From positions 355,486-419,485 of the forward strand of contig NZ_GL877883.1 of the NCBI RefSeq assembly GCF_000194155.1: a DNA stretch of 64,000 nt, in the 5' to 3' direction. The position numbers and the translations under genes are program-made. The stretch comes from Saccharopolyspora spinosa NRRL 18395 (GTDB taxonomy: Bacteria; Actinomycetota; Actinomycetes; Mycobacteriales; Pseudonocardiaceae). The notes under the pieces were generated by a model. It did no database searches. It was given only the letters and a program-made list of their open reading frames with translations, and was not told where the DNA came from. Of this stretch, positions 9,301 to 17,164 are shown one piece after another (position 1 is the first letter of the stretch; each line of letters starts with the position of its first letter).

Positions 9301-9588
9301 GTCGTGGTCGGTCAGTGCGATCGCCTCCAGCCCGAGCCGCGCCGCCTCCGCCGCCAGTTCCTCGGGGTGGCTCGCGCCGTCGAGGAAGCTGAAGTTGGAG
9401 TGCGCGTGCAGTTCCGCATAGGGCACCACTGGTGCGGCGTCCACGCGCTGCGGAGTCCACGCTGGACCGTCGTTCTCGCCGCCGGGCCGCCTCTCGTCGC
9501 GCAGCCGGCGCCCGGCGGGTAAAGGCGGTCGCCCGGAGAGCGCCTTCTCCAGGTCAGACCACGTCTGGGGCGGGTTGAACCAACTCAT
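6304..9588 (-). CDS. dnaE2: Error-prone DNA polymerase III alpha subunit DnaE2
   Basis: 1094 aa, full length for DnaE2. N-terminal PHP domain (AELHAHSNFSFLDGAS, LTDHDGLYG), polymerase core with the catalytic aspartates in PPDIDLDIESDRREEV (about residue 450) and QGRGSAANSAV, a helix-hairpin-helix region, and a C-terminal OB fold (GGITFLNLEDETGMVNV). It is the translesion polymerase of the actinobacterial SOS mutasome, acting with ImuB and ImuA'. It lies downstream of imuB in the same direction but has its own upstream region with two LexA-type boxes, so it can be induced separately by DNA damage. The ATG start opens MSWFNPPQTW, typical of the family. Confidence 0.95.
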   Translation of the reverse strand: MSWFNPPQTWSDLEKALSGRPPLPAGRRLRDERRPGGENDGPAWTPQRVDAAPVVPYAELHAHSNFSFLDGASHPEELAAEAARLGLEAIALTDHDGLYGVVRFAESAAEHGVRTVFGAELSLGLPAPQNGVADPEGRHLLVLARDPAGYASLCRAISEAQLAGGVKGRPVYELERLPGAAAGHWQVLTGCRKGAIPAALVESGPAAATAELERLIELFGRDRVTVELTDHGLPADSERNDALVELADRAGVSTVATTGAHLARPERARLAAAVAAIRARRSLDDMDGWLPAWAGNYLRSGAELAGMFARYPGAVQRAAELGREFAFDLKLVAPKLPPFDVPTGRTEASWLRELTYQGALDRYGLPQDNPAAYRQIEHELAMIEQLEFPGYFLVVSDIVEFCRNQRILCQGRGSAANSAVCFALRITNADPVRYRLLFERFLAPARDGPPDIDLDIESDRREEVIQYVYRKYGRMHAAQVANVISYRPRSAVRDVARALGYSPGQQDAWSKEIEHWGPLPEDSEIPDPVRGLADELMGFPRHLGIHSGGMVICHQPVSEVCPVEWARMPGRTVLQWDKDDCAEVGLVKFDLLGLGMLSALHYAIDMALEHHGIEVDLGELDLNDDAVYEMLRRADAVGVFQVESRAQLATLPRLKPREFYDLVVEVALIRPGPIQGGSVHPYIRRRNGLEEWDFEHPSMAGALQKTLGVPLFQEQLMQLAVDVAGFSPAEADQLRRAMGAKRSAERMERLRGRLFEGMAAKDISGELAERIYQRMLAFANYGFPESHALSFALLVFASAWFKHYYPAVFCAALLKAQPMGFYSPQSLVADARRHGVRVRGPDVNASRAQADLELDEASEGERAVRLGLASVRKLGEGAAERLVTERAENGPYVDMADVARRTHLTAAQMEALATAGAFDCFGLSRREALWNAAAAAGDRPDRLPGTTASAAAPALPGMDGVEMAAADVWATGVSPDSFPLQFVRSRLDELGALSASQLSEVEHGTRVLVGGAVTHRQRPATAGGITFLNLEDETGMVNVMCSQGLWARYRKVGRTSAALLVRGIVERAEGVINLRADRLQKLEVRIPSTSRDFH

Positions 9589-9595
9589 GAAGCTA

Positions 9596-9611
9596 GTGAA
9601 CTCCTGTTCGA
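9596..9611 (-). promoter_or_regulatory. LexA (SOS) box 1 upstream of dnaE2
   Basis: GTGAACTCCTGTTCGA, one mismatch from the actinobacterial SOS palindrome TCGAAC-N4-GTTCGA in the 5' half. It lies 8 bp upstream of the dnaE2 start codon, where it would overlap a leaderless or short-leader promoter. Confidence 0.75.
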
Positions 9612-9644
9612 ATCACCGACGCTACCAAATAAGCCACACTCCAC

Positions 9645-9660
9645 TCGAACGAGTGTTCGC
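9645..9660 (-). promoter_or_regulatory. LexA (SOS) box 2 upstream of dnaE2
   Basis: TCGAACGAGTGTTCGC matches TCGAAC-N4-GTTCGA except for the last base. It lies between the imuB stop and box 1, 57 bp upstream of dnaE2, a normal operator distance. Confidence 0.8.
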
Positions 9661-9662
9661 CA

Positions 9663-11333
9663 CTATCGATAGGCGCCCTGCACCCACCACCGGCCCCCTT
9701 CGTGCACCAGCAGCAGCGCCACCTCGCCCGCCGCATCGTCGGCACCGGCGGCCGCAGCCGGGTCCGCCTCCGGCTCGAGCACGACCTGGACCCGCACCGA
9801 CGACCGCGGCGGCACCTGCACCGTCGGCGCCGTCTGGCCCGCTCCGTCCGCCAGCAGCTCCGCCCACCAGCGCTCCGCCACCGGCCACGGCCCGGCCCAG
9901 CTGGACACCACTCGCGACCGCCCGCCCGACACCCCCACGCGACACGGCTCGGCGGTGAGCCGATGCCGGCCGGTGACGCCCACCGGGCAGCCGTCGCCGT
10001 CGAAAACCTCCGCAGGCCAAGGCGAATCCGGCACCACCGATGGCGACGGCGACGGAATGCGCCCCGGCCACGGCCGGTCGGCAGGCAGCGCGGGGCGGCG
10101 TTCATCGCCCCACGGCACGAACCGAACCTGGTCGCGCAGGTCCCGGCCGCCGCCGAGCACCCCGGTCAGGACCGCCTCCGGCCCGAGCATGCCCTGCACC
10201 CGCGCGAACGCACGTCCGGCGCGGGCGTCCGCTTCCCCGGTCGCGGCGTTGAGCAGGTCGAGCTGCAGCCCACCTGCCCCGACGACCTCTTCCGGCCGCA
10301 GGCTCAGCACGCTCACCCCGGCCGTCGGGCGCTGCCGACCGCTGCGGCCGTTCAACCAACCGTCGAGCTGCCAGCGCACCCGGTCCGCGGTGGCCGCCGG
10401 CGTCAACGGCTCCGCGCACCGCCACGCCCGGTGTAGTTCCTCGCCGTGCTCGGTGCGGGCCGAAATCCCCAGCCTGGTGCAGGCCAGCCCGAGTTCGCCC
10501 AGCCTGGCGTGCAGCTGGTCCGCCAGGATCTTCGCCACGAACGCGGCCTGGTCCACCCGGTCCAGCGGCGGATCGAGTTCCTCTTCCACCACCAGGTCCG
10601 ACGGCGGACGGCGCCGCTCGACCGGCCGCTCTTCCCCTCCGCCGGCCACGCGGTGCACCAGCAGCGCGGCCCGCCCGAACCGGGTGGACACGTCCGACGA
10701 AGACAGCGCCGCGAACTCGCCCAACGCGCGAATCCCCAACCGCCGCAACAGATCCACCAGTTCCGCCTGATCGGCGGCACGCTGTCCGTTGAGCTGATCG
10801 GTCAGCTGGTCGATCTCCTCGATCGGCAGCGGGGCGAGGAATTCCCGGCTGCGCCCGGGCGCCACGTGCTCGCTGCGCCGAGCCGCCAGAACGGCCGCGA
10901 ACAGCCCGTCCGCAACGCCGATCCGGCACTCGACACCGACCTGCGCGTCCAACTGGTCCACCACTCGCTCGGCGACGGCCTCCTCGGATCCGAAGTAGCG
11001 GGCAGGCCCCCGCGCCGGGACCGCCACCAGTCCCGGCCGCACGACCTCCACGCCCGGCATCAGCTCTTCAACCGCCGCCACGACCGGCTCGAACAACCGC
11101 ACATCCCGGGCCGGGTCGTGTTCACACACCACCAGTTCCGGACACCGGCCCTGCGCTTCGCGGCGGCGCATCCCGCGACGCACCCCGCTGCCGCGAGCCG
11201 TTTCCGAGCAGGCCACCACCCGGTTGGCCGCGAACACCGCAGCAGGCACCAGCGGTCCGAGCTCGGCGGCGCGAGCGGCGGCAACCACCGGCCAGTCCGG
11301 ACACCAGATGACGAGGCGACGAGGCGGCATCAT
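9663..11333 (-). CDS. imuB: ImuB, Y-family polymerase-like mutasome adapter
   Basis: 556 aa from ATG 11333, which has GGGG at a 6-nt spacing; a GTG at 11339 overlaps the imuA' stop. The start LVIWCPDWPVVAAARA replaces the first metal-binding Asp region of active Y-family polymerases, and no S-x-D-E motif is seen, as expected for the catalytically dead ImuB. GLQLDLLN (about residue 360) resembles a beta-clamp binding motif. The C-terminal region includes RFVPWGD and an ImuB-type tail that recruits partners. Known role: it bridges the beta clamp, ImuA' and DnaE2 in damage-induced mutagenesis. It is translationally coupled to imuA'. Confidence 0.9.
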   Translation of the reverse strand: MMPPRRLVIWCPDWPVVAAARAAELGPLVPAAVFAANRVVACSETARGSGVRRGMRRREAQGRCPELVVCEHDPARDVRLFEPVVAAVEELMPGVEVVRPGLVAVPARGPARYFGSEEAVAERVVDQLDAQVGVECRIGVADGLFAAVLAARRSEHVAPGRSREFLAPLPIEEIDQLTDQLNGQRAADQAELVDLLRRLGIRALGEFAALSSSDVSTRFGRAALLVHRVAGGGEERPVERRRPPSDLVVEEELDPPLDRVDQAAFVAKILADQLHARLGELGLACTRLGISARTEHGEELHRAWRCAEPLTPAATADRVRWQLDGWLNGRSGRQRPTAGVSVLSLRPEEVVGAGGLQLDLLNAATGEADARAGRAFARVQGMLGPEAVLTGVLGGGRDLRDQVRFVPWGDERRPALPADRPWPGRIPSPSPSVVPDSPWPAEVFDGDGCPVGVTGRHRLTAEPCRVGVSGGRSRVVSSWAGPWPVAERWWAELLADGAGQTAPTVQVPPRSSVRVQVVLEPEADPAAAAGADDAAGEVALLLVHEGGRWWVQGAYR

Positions 11334-11335
11334 CT

Positions 11336-12049
11336 TCACCCCGCCACCGGCCTCAGTTGCGGCCGGACGACCTCGTCCGGTTCGTCCGCGGGCACCCCGA
11401 TCGTCCCGTCCCGCGCCGGGAGCAGCAATCGGCACGAACGCGGCCGGGACGCCGCACCGCGCCCACCCGCGCGTACCGTGACGGCACGTTCCCGCAGGTA
11501 GCCATGACCCTGCCCAAGTCCTTGCCAACTGGCATCGGCGCACCGCAGCTGCACCTCGGCCCCAGACCACGGACCGAACGGCAGCAGCACCGAACCTCGA
11601 TTGCGCGCCCGCGCCGACAACCGGCGGGCATCCGAATCGGCCACCTGCCTGGTGCCGCCCACCGCCACCAGGTCGACCCCGTCGAGCAGCGCGGCGATCA
11701 CACCCACCGGATCGCCGCCCGGCCGCGGCACCACCGCGAGTCTGGCGAGCTCCACCCCGGCCTCGGCCGCCGCGACCAGACTGATGCCGGACAACCCCAC
11801 CACCGCTGCCCACGACCCGTTCGCCGTCGCCTTCGACAGCAGCGCGAACAGCAGCGAAACCGATCCGTGCACCGCCACCGTGCTGCCACGGCGCAAACCT
11901 GGCCACGGCAGCACGGCGGCGAGCTCCGTCCGCGTGGGCAGCACCCGGCCCGCTCCCGGGACACCACCCGCCTCGACGGCCGGCACACCCACGGACACCC
12001 CGTCAGCCGTGGACGTGCCCAGCGCCGCCAAGGACGCCATCGCGGACAT
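11336..12049 (-). CDS. imuA': ImuA' (RecA/SulA-like mutasome protein)
   Basis: 237 aa from ATG 12049, preceded by GGGAGG at 5 nt; a frame extension to 12100 is possible but lacks such a site. The fold is RecA-like: GLRRGSTVAVHGSVSLLFAL, WAAVVGLSGISLVAAAEAGV, and DLVAVGGTRQVADSDARRLS. It is the first gene of the imuA'-imuB operon, overlapping imuB by a GTGA junction. In mycobacteria ImuA' binds ImuB and is required for DnaE2-dependent mutagenesis. The LexA box at 12213-12228 lies 164 bp upstream. Confidence 0.85.
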   Translation of the reverse strand: MSAMASLAALGTSTADGVSVGVPAVEAGGVPGAGRVLPTRTELAAVLPWPGLRRGSTVAVHGSVSLLFALLSKATANGSWAAVVGLSGISLVAAAEAGVELARLAVVPRPGGDPVGVIAALLDGVDLVAVGGTRQVADSDARRLSARARNRGSVLLPFGPWSGAEVQLRCADASWQGLGQGHGYLRERAVTVRAGGRGAASRPRSCRLLLPARDGTIGVPADEPDEVVRPQLRPVAG

Positions 12050-12212
12050 CGCTGCCTCCCCACATGTGACCGCATGGGTGCCCGACCCCGGCGCGGGCAC
12101 CCATCAGCCGCTGTGGGGAAGACAGCGGTGGAGTCTGCGCTGCGCCTGCACCTGGAACACAGCGCCGACTCCATCGGAGTAGCCGACCCCGACACCGGCC
12201 ACTTCCGTTATC

Positions 12213-12228
12213 TCGAACCTCAGTTCGA
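12213..12228 (-). promoter_or_regulatory. LexA (SOS) box, consensus, upstream of imuA'
   Basis: TCGAACCTCAGTTCGA is a perfect TCGAAC-N4-GTTCGA palindrome in the divergent region between imuA' and the toxin-antitoxin genes, so it presumably controls the mutasome operon. Confidence 0.85.
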
Positions 12229-12284
12229 ACAAGGTTAAGTAAACCCTGCGCAGCGGCCCGCGTCAAGACCAATCGCCAGATTGA

Positions 12285-12300
12285 GTGAACATCTGTTCGA
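12285..12300 (+). promoter_or_regulatory. LexA-like box upstream of the Phd/RelE module
   Basis: GTGAACATCTGTTCGA has the same right half and N4 spacing as the box at dnaE2 (9596-9611). It ends 37 bp before the antitoxin ATG, an operator position for that module, though it could also extend the mutasome's control region. Confidence 0.65.
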
Positions 12301-12337
12301 GAAAGATTTTCGCCAAACTTCTGGCTACACTCGGCTT

Positions 12338-12604
12338 ATGACGACGATCCCATTAGGAGAAGCCCGCGACCGGTTGTCAGAGGTAGTCGCGCAGGTCGAG
12401 AGCACCCATGATCGAGTTGCCATCACCCGGCATGGTCGGCCCGCCGCGGTCCTCATCTCCCCCGACGACCTTTCGTCCCTCGAAGAGACCCTGGACCTAC
12501 TGACCACTCCCGGCGAGGCGGAGGCCATCCGGGAGGGCGTGGCGGACGCCGCAGCGGGGCGCTTCGTTGACACCGAAGAGATCAAGAGGCACTACCTGCA
12601 GTGA
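12338..12604 (+). CDS. Phd/YefM-family antitoxin
   Basis: 88 aa. MTTIPLGEARDRLSEVVAQV is the typical Phd/YefM DNA-binding start, followed by VAITRHGRPAAVLISPDDL and a C-terminal helix (AIREGVADAAAGRFV) that would wrap the toxin. The ATG at 12338 has TTAGGAGA only downstream, and no strong site upstream. Phd-type antitoxins neutralise the toxin and repress their own promoter. The stop overlaps the toxin start (GTGA). A LexA-like box sits just upstream. Confidence 0.9.
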   Translation: MTTIPLGEARDRLSEVVAQVESTHDRVAITRHGRPAAVLISPDDLSSLEETLDLLTTPGEAEAIREGVADAAAGRFVDTEEIKRHYLQ

Positions 12605-12861
12605 CCTACACCATCAAGATCACCGCACGTGCAGGGCGTGATCTCGCGCTACTCCCGGAGAAGGTCGCGGCGGCTTGCGCCGAGTTCATCTTCGGGCCGC
12701 TGGCCGAAAGCCCGCACCGGCTCGGCAAACCATTGTTCGGAGAGTTCAAGGGCCTGCACTCGGCCCGCCGGAGCGCATACCGCGTGGTGTACGCGATTCA
12801 AGATGACACCGTGGTGGTCGAAGTTGTCCGGATCGCCCATCGAGCCGACGTCTACCGATAG
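12601..12861 (+). CDS. RelE/ParE-family toxin
   Basis: 86 aa from a GTG that overlaps the antitoxin stop by 4 nt. TYTIKITARAGRDLALLPEK, LGKPLFGEFKGLHSARRSAY and YRVVYAIQDDTVVVEVVRIA are characteristic of RelE/YoeB-type toxins, most of which cleave mRNA on the ribosome; ParE relatives instead poison gyrase. The basic RRSAYRVVY strand and C-terminal HRADVYR fit the RelE branch better. It is complete and apparently intact. Confidence 0.9.
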   Translation: MTYTIKITARAGRDLALLPEKVAAACAEFIFGPLAESPHRLGKPLFGEFKGLHSARRSAYRVVYAIQDDTVVVEVVRIAHRADVYR

Positions 12862-13037
12862 GAAGCAAACGCCAGGAACCGCACACAGCCGCCCTGTCGA
12901 AGAGGCGGCCGTCCTGCACGCCTACGCCCAGCTGCGGCGGAACCGCGGAATGGGTGGCATACCTCGACGAGCTTCGACAGACGGACCACGGCCGCGGCGG
13001 CGGGGTGGAAAGTGCGTTCGCCGAGTACCCGGATACC

Positions 13038-13080
13038 AAAAAATGGGGCGCCGGACCAGTAGCAACGGCCCGGCACCCCA
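13038..13080 (-). terminator. Rho-independent terminator of purH
   Basis: Read on the minus strand, a GC-rich stem (TGGGGTGCCGGG paired with CCGGCGCCCCA) is followed by TTTTTTGG. It begins about 10 nt after the purH stop. Confidence 0.85.
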
Positions 13081-13090
13081 CTCGCGATGA

Positions 13091-14656
13091 TCAGTGCGCG
13101 AAGTGGCGCGTCCCCGTGAAGTAGAGGGGCACTCCCACCGCCTCCGCCACCGCGATGGTTTCGTCGTCACGGACCGAACCGCCGGGCTGCACGATCGCAC
13201 GAACCCCGGCGTCCAGCAGCACCTGCGGGCCGTCCGCGAACGGGAAGAACGCGTCGGACGCGGCCACCGAGCCCTTCGCCCGGTCGCCCGCCCGCGACAC
13301 CGCGAGGCGCGCCGAGTCGACCCGGTTCACCTGACCCATGCCCACGCCGACGGTCGCCCCATCATTGGCCAGCAGGATCGCGTTGGACTTCACCGCGCGG
13401 CAGGCGCGCCAGGCGAACTTCAGGTCCGCCAGCGTGGCCTCGTCCACCGGCGAGCCGGTCGCCAGCGTCCAGTTCGCGGGGTCGTCGCCCTCGGCGTCGA
13501 TGGCGTCGGAGCCCTGCACCAGCATGCCGCCGGAGATCGCCCGCATCTCGATCCGGCCGCTCTTGGGCGGCTGCGCGGTCAGGATCCGGATGTTCTTCTT
13601 CTTGCTCAGCACGTCCACCGCGCCGTCGGCGTAGCCCGGCGCCACGATCACCTCGGTGAAGATCTCGGCGACCTGCTGGGCCATCTCCAGCGACACCTCG
13701 CGGTTCGTCGCGATCACGCCGCCGTACGCGCTCACCGAGTCGCACTCGTGCGCCTTGCGGTGCGCTGCGGCGATATCGTCGGCCACCGCGATCCCGCACG
13801 GGTTGGCGTGCTTGATGATCGCCACACACGGCTCGCTGTGGTCGTGCGCAGCGCGCCACGCGGCGTCGGCGTCGACGTAGTTGTTGTACGACATCTCCTT
13901 GCCGTGCAGCTGCGCTGCGGCCGCCAGCCCGGTCGCTTCACCGCCGGAGACGTACAGCGCGGCGGGCTGGTGCGGGTTCTCGCCGTAGCGCAGCGCGGAG
14001 CGGCGCTCCCAGGTCTCCCCGATCCAGCCGGGAAACACCGAGGCGTCCCCGGTCGGCACCTTGCTCATCCAGGACGCGACCGCGACGTCGTAGGACGCGG
14101 TGTGCCGGAACGCGGCCGCGGCCAGCTCGACCCGGTCGGCCAGCGTGAAGCCGCCATCGCGGACCTGCTCCAGCACCCACTCGTAGCGGCTCGGGTCGAC
14201 CACGACGGCGACGTTCGCGTGGTTCTTGGCGGAGGCCCGGACCATCGCCGGCCCGCCGATGTCGATCTGCTCGATCACCTCATCCGGCGCGGCACCCGAG
14301 GCCACCGTCTGCACGAACGGGTACAGGTTCACGATCAGCAGCTCGAACGGCGCGATGTCCAGGTCGCGCAACTGGCCGGCGTGCTCCGGGCGGCGCAGGT
14401 CGGCGAGCAGCCCGGCATGCACCCGCGGGTGCAGGGTCTTGACCCGGCCGTCGAGCGCCTCCGGGAACCCGGTGAGCTCCTCGACCGGGGTGACCGGCAC
14501 GCCCGCAGCTGCGATCGTGCGGGCCGTGCCGCCGGTGGACACGATCTCCACGCCTGCGGCGTGCAGTCCGGTTGCCAGCTCCAGCAGGCCCGACTTGTCC
14601 GACACGCCGATCAGCGCGCGGCGAACGGCTCGCCGCTCCTGCGAGTTCGCGGTCAC
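13091..14656 (-). CDS. purH: Bifunctional AICAR formyltransferase / IMP cyclohydrolase
   Basis: 521 aa, normal for PurH. The N-terminal MGS-like cyclohydrolase domain shows [20 protein letters not shown] and [14 protein letters not shown]; the C-terminal transformylase domain shows [23 protein letters not shown] and [10 protein letters not shown]. It carries out the last two steps of de novo IMP synthesis. GTG start at 14656 with AAGGTGAG upstream, overlapping the purN stop (GTGA), so the two are coupled. IMP then feeds the guaB/guaA genes elsewhere in this window. Confidence 0.96.
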   Translation of the reverse strand: MTANSQERRAVRRALIGVSDKSGLLELATGLHAAGVEIVSTGGTARTIAAAGVPVTPVEELTGFPEALDGRVKTLHPRVHAGLLADLRRPEHAGQLRDLDIAPFELLIVNLYPFVQTVASGAAPDEVIEQIDIGGPAMVRASAKNHANVAVVVDPSRYEWVLEQVRDGGFTLADRVELAAAAFRHTASYDVAVASWMSKVPTGDASVFPGWIGETWERRSALRYGENPHQPAALYVSGGEATGLAAAAQLHGKEMSYNNYVDADAAWRAAHDHSEPCVAIIKHANPCGIAVADDIAAAHRKAHECDSVSAYGGVIATNREVSLEMAQQVAEIFTEVIVAPGYADGAVDVLSKKKNIRILTAQPPKSGRIEMRAISGGMLVQGSDAIDAEGDDPANWTLATGSPVDEATLADLKFAWRACRAVKSNAILLANDGATVGVGMGQVNRVDSARLAVSRAGDRAKGSVAASDAFFPFADGPQVLLDAGVRAIVQPGGSVRDDETIAVAEAVGVPLYFTGTRHFAH

Positions 14657-15327
14657 GGGATACTCACCTTCCGTCCCTGCACGGTCCAACCGTGCAACGC
14701 CAGCTCTTCCAGGGTCTCGACCAGCAGCCGCCGTTCGACGGCTTTGATCCGCTCGTGGAGGCTCGCCTCGTCGTCGCCGGACCGCACCTCGACGGTTTCC
14801 TGCGCCAGGATTGGCCCGGTGTCCACGCCGGCGTCCACCACGAACAACGTGCAGCCGGTGACCCGAACCCCATACTCCAGCGCATCCCGCACCCCGTGCA
14901 TGCCGGGGAACGACGGCAGTAGCGCCGGGTGGCTGTTGAGGTACCGGCCGGCGAAGCGGGCCAAGAAGTCGTCGCCGACGAGCTTCATGAACCCGGCGGA
15001 GACCACCAGGTCCGGCTCGTGCTCGGCACATGCCTCGGTCAGCGCCCGGTCCCAGTCCGCACGACTGGCGTGGTCCTTGATCCGGCGTACGAAGGTCGGC
15101 ACCCCGGCGCGCTTGGCGCGGGCCAGCCCCTCGATGCCGTCGCGATCGGCGCCCACCGCGACCACCTGCACCGGGAAGTCGGGTGAGCTCGTCGCATCGA
15201 GCAGGGCCTGCAGCAGGGTGCCGGAGCCGGATACCAGCACGACGACCCGCGCTGGGCCAGCGGTGGCGAACCGGGTGTGTTGCGAGTGCGCGGCGGCGCT
15301 CGGCTGGTCGGGCGTACTCGGGTTCAG
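14653..15327 (-). CDS. purN: Phosphoribosylglycinamide formyltransferase
   Basis: 224 aa if read from CTG 15327. [63 protein letters not shown] (catalytic Asn-His region) and [11 protein letters not shown] identify GART. No ATG/GTG/TTG lies in frame before the conserved core; the frame has strong GC bias at third positions from the CTG, which follows AGGAG at a 6-nt spacing. A non-canonical CTG start is therefore likely. The enzyme uses 10-formyl-THF to formylate GAR in purine synthesis. Confidence 0.88.
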   Translation of the reverse strand: MNPSTPDQPSAAAHSQHTRFATAGPARVVVLVSGSGTLLQALLDATSSPDFPVQVVAVGADRDGIEGLARAKRAGVPTFVRRIKDHASRADWDRALTEACAEHEPDLVVSAGFMKLVGDDFLARFAGRYLNSHPALLPSFPGMHGVRDALEYGVRVTGCTLFVVDAGVDTGPILAQETVEVRSGDDEASLHERIKAVERRLLVETLEELALHGWTVQGRKVSIP

Positions 15328-15424
15328 CGTTCGCTCCTGACATGCCTCGGCACGATCTCTCGCAGCAGCGTAAGCGCTGATTGCGGTGCCGACGCCGCCA
15401 GGGCCCTGGCGAGTGGCGCAGCCC

Positions 15425-16885
15425 TCACCTCCGGTCGTCCCCGGAGAGGTCGCCGTCGAACTCGGTGGGGTCGATCTCGCTGACCTTACGCACGGGCGGC
15501 TCCGCATCCGCGGCCATGCGGGCTTGCGGAATCGCCGGTTCCGAGTCGTCCGGTTCCTTCTCCGCGAATGCGGCGTCGGGCCTCGGGTCGGCGTGATCGC
15601 CGTCGGCATCGGCGGTGCTGTCCGCGGCGTCGTCGGCGGTGTCGGCTGCATCTGCGTTCGCGCCTTCGGGCGCCTCGCCGTCGGCCTCCGGACCAGCGGT
15701 TTCCTCGGTGGCGGGCACGTCGATGTCCGGCCCGGCGAGCCAGGTGACGGCGGCGGCCGGAATCGCGACCCAGCACAGCGTCGCGGTGGCCAGTGCGACG
15801 GGCCGCAGCGTCACCTGCCCGAACGGACCATTGCCCAGATCGCCTCCCGCGACGTACGCGAGCAGCAACGTCCCGAGCGCCGCGACCACGGCGGCCACAC
15901 CGACCGCGAGCAGCCTGCGCGCCAGGCTGCCGGGCACCCGGCGGCAGGCGGCTCCGACGAGGAGCCCGACGACGAGCGGCAGCGCCAGCACGATCGCCCA
16001 CCAGGCCGCCGAATCGTGCGTCGGCAGGACTGCGAGCAGCGGCAGGTCCGGCACCGGGCCGGGCACGACGTGCAGCGGCTGGACATCGAGCCGACCGATC
16101 GACAAGCCCGTCCCGGCGGCGAAGGACCAGCCCGCCAGCACCGCGTTCGGGAGGTACAGGATCGACGCCAGCGTAGTGCCGACCGCGTCACCTGCGGTAT
16201 TCCCGAGGCTCGCCATCGCGGCGACCATCGCCGAGCCCGACAGGCAGATCCCGGCCAGCAGCACCACGCCACCGGCCCCGACGAGCGCCGCCAGCGCCAG
16301 CAGGCCGAGGCGCATGCCCGACCAGACCTCGGCTTCGACCCGCTCCCAGACCAGGTAGATCAGCCCGCACCGGTTCGCCACACCGGCCGCCGAGGCGGTC
16401 GTGGCGGTCAACCCGCAGCTCACGAACGCATCCACCGGGATCGCGTGCACTGGCCCGCCCAGCACCACTCCGATGCCGGCACCTACGAAGGCGTGCACCA
16501 GACCCATCGCCGTGATCAACGGCCATGCCTGGTCCGGGCGTCGCAGGCGGGAGCGCCGCGCGACCCAGGCCGATGCGATGGCGATCAGCAGCATCACCAG
16601 CGCGGTCGGCAGCAGCGGCAGGACGCTCAGCGGGGCGCCCGTGATCTTCAGCGCCGTCTGGTGCAGCGCGAGCCACCCTGGCAGGGCTCCCAACAGCACC
16701 ACGACCGGGTTGAACTGCGCGCCGTCGGCGGTCGCCATCACCAGCGCGATCAGCCCCGCGGCGATCAGATAGCCGGCGAGCAGGACCACGACGACGGCCA
16801 CCGCGAGCAACCACCAGCGGATTCCGAGCCGGCGTTCGCGGGGGCCGTCGGCGATGGCGTGGGGGATCGAGTCGAGCACGGACAC
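15425..16885 (-). CDS. DUF6350 integral membrane protein (PerM-like)
   Basis: 486 aa. About ten hydrophobic segments span residues ~25-400 (e.g. LLAVAVVVVLLAGYLIAAGL, VVVGLLVGAACRRVPG region), followed by an acidic Asp/Ala-rich cytosolic tail. Position between the DUF5336 antigen gene and purN matches Rv0955 (perM), which supports cell division and persistence in M. tuberculosis; that function is known there, inferred here. About 100 nt separate it from purN, so it may head the purine genes' transcription unit. Confidence 0.85.
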   Translation of the reverse strand: MSVLDSIPHAIADGPRERRLGIRWWLLAVAVVVVLLAGYLIAAGLIALVMATADGAQFNPVVVLLGALPGWLALHQTALKITGAPLSVLPLLPTALVMLLIAIASAWVARRSRLRRPDQAWPLITAMGLVHAFVGAGIGVVLGGPVHAIPVDAFVSCGLTATTASAAGVANRCGLIYLVWERVEAEVWSGMRLGLLALAALVGAGGVVLLAGICLSGSAMVAAMASLGNTAGDAVGTTLASILYLPNAVLAGWSFAAGTGLSIGRLDVQPLHVVPGPVPDLPLLAVLPTHDSAAWWAIVLALPLVVGLLVGAACRRVPGSLARRLLAVGVAAVVAALGTLLLAYVAGGDLGNGPFGQVTLRPVALATATLCWVAIPAAAVTWLAGPDIDVPATEETAGPEADGEAPEGANADAADTADDAADSTADADGDHADPRPDAAFAEKEPDDSEPAIPQARMAADAEPPVRKVSEIDPTEFDGDLSGDDRR

Positions 16886-17117
16886 GCAGCTGAATGTCGC
16901 ACTGGCATTCCGCCGAACGGGTCACAACACGCCGCAATCTCCGCCCATCGAGCGACACCCTTGGTCCACATTGGACATCCGTGCCGAGCCGTCTGCCCCG
17001 AACGAGACCGACGCTTGGGGCATGCCGGGCGGATCACGTCCTAGTCGTCCGACCTCCTCCGAACGGATCCCGCAACGAGGCCGCTTAGCTCGATCGCGAA
17101 CCGCGAGCCGGTAAAGA

Positions 17118-17150
17118 ACGAGCGCGGGCGGCAGTGCCGCCCGCGCTCGT
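17118..17150 (-). terminator. Perfect 15-bp stem after the DUF5336 gene
   Basis: Arms 17118-17132 and 17136-17150 with a 3-nt loop; on the minus strand TTCTTTAC follows. It lies 15 nt downstream of the stop at 17165. The remaining DUF6350 upstream region (16886-17117) shows nothing else clear. Confidence 0.85.
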
Positions 17151-17164
17151 CCAGGTCGAACCGA

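Noticed and set aside
7501-9522. Long + strand frame antisense to dnaE2
   Set aside because: His/Arg/Val-rich composition typical of antisense shadows, no start signal, no recognisable domain.
13094-15340. A 748-codon open frame antisense to purH and purN
   Set aside because: High-GC genes leave long open antisense frames; the sequence has no family match, whereas purH/purN are unmistakable.
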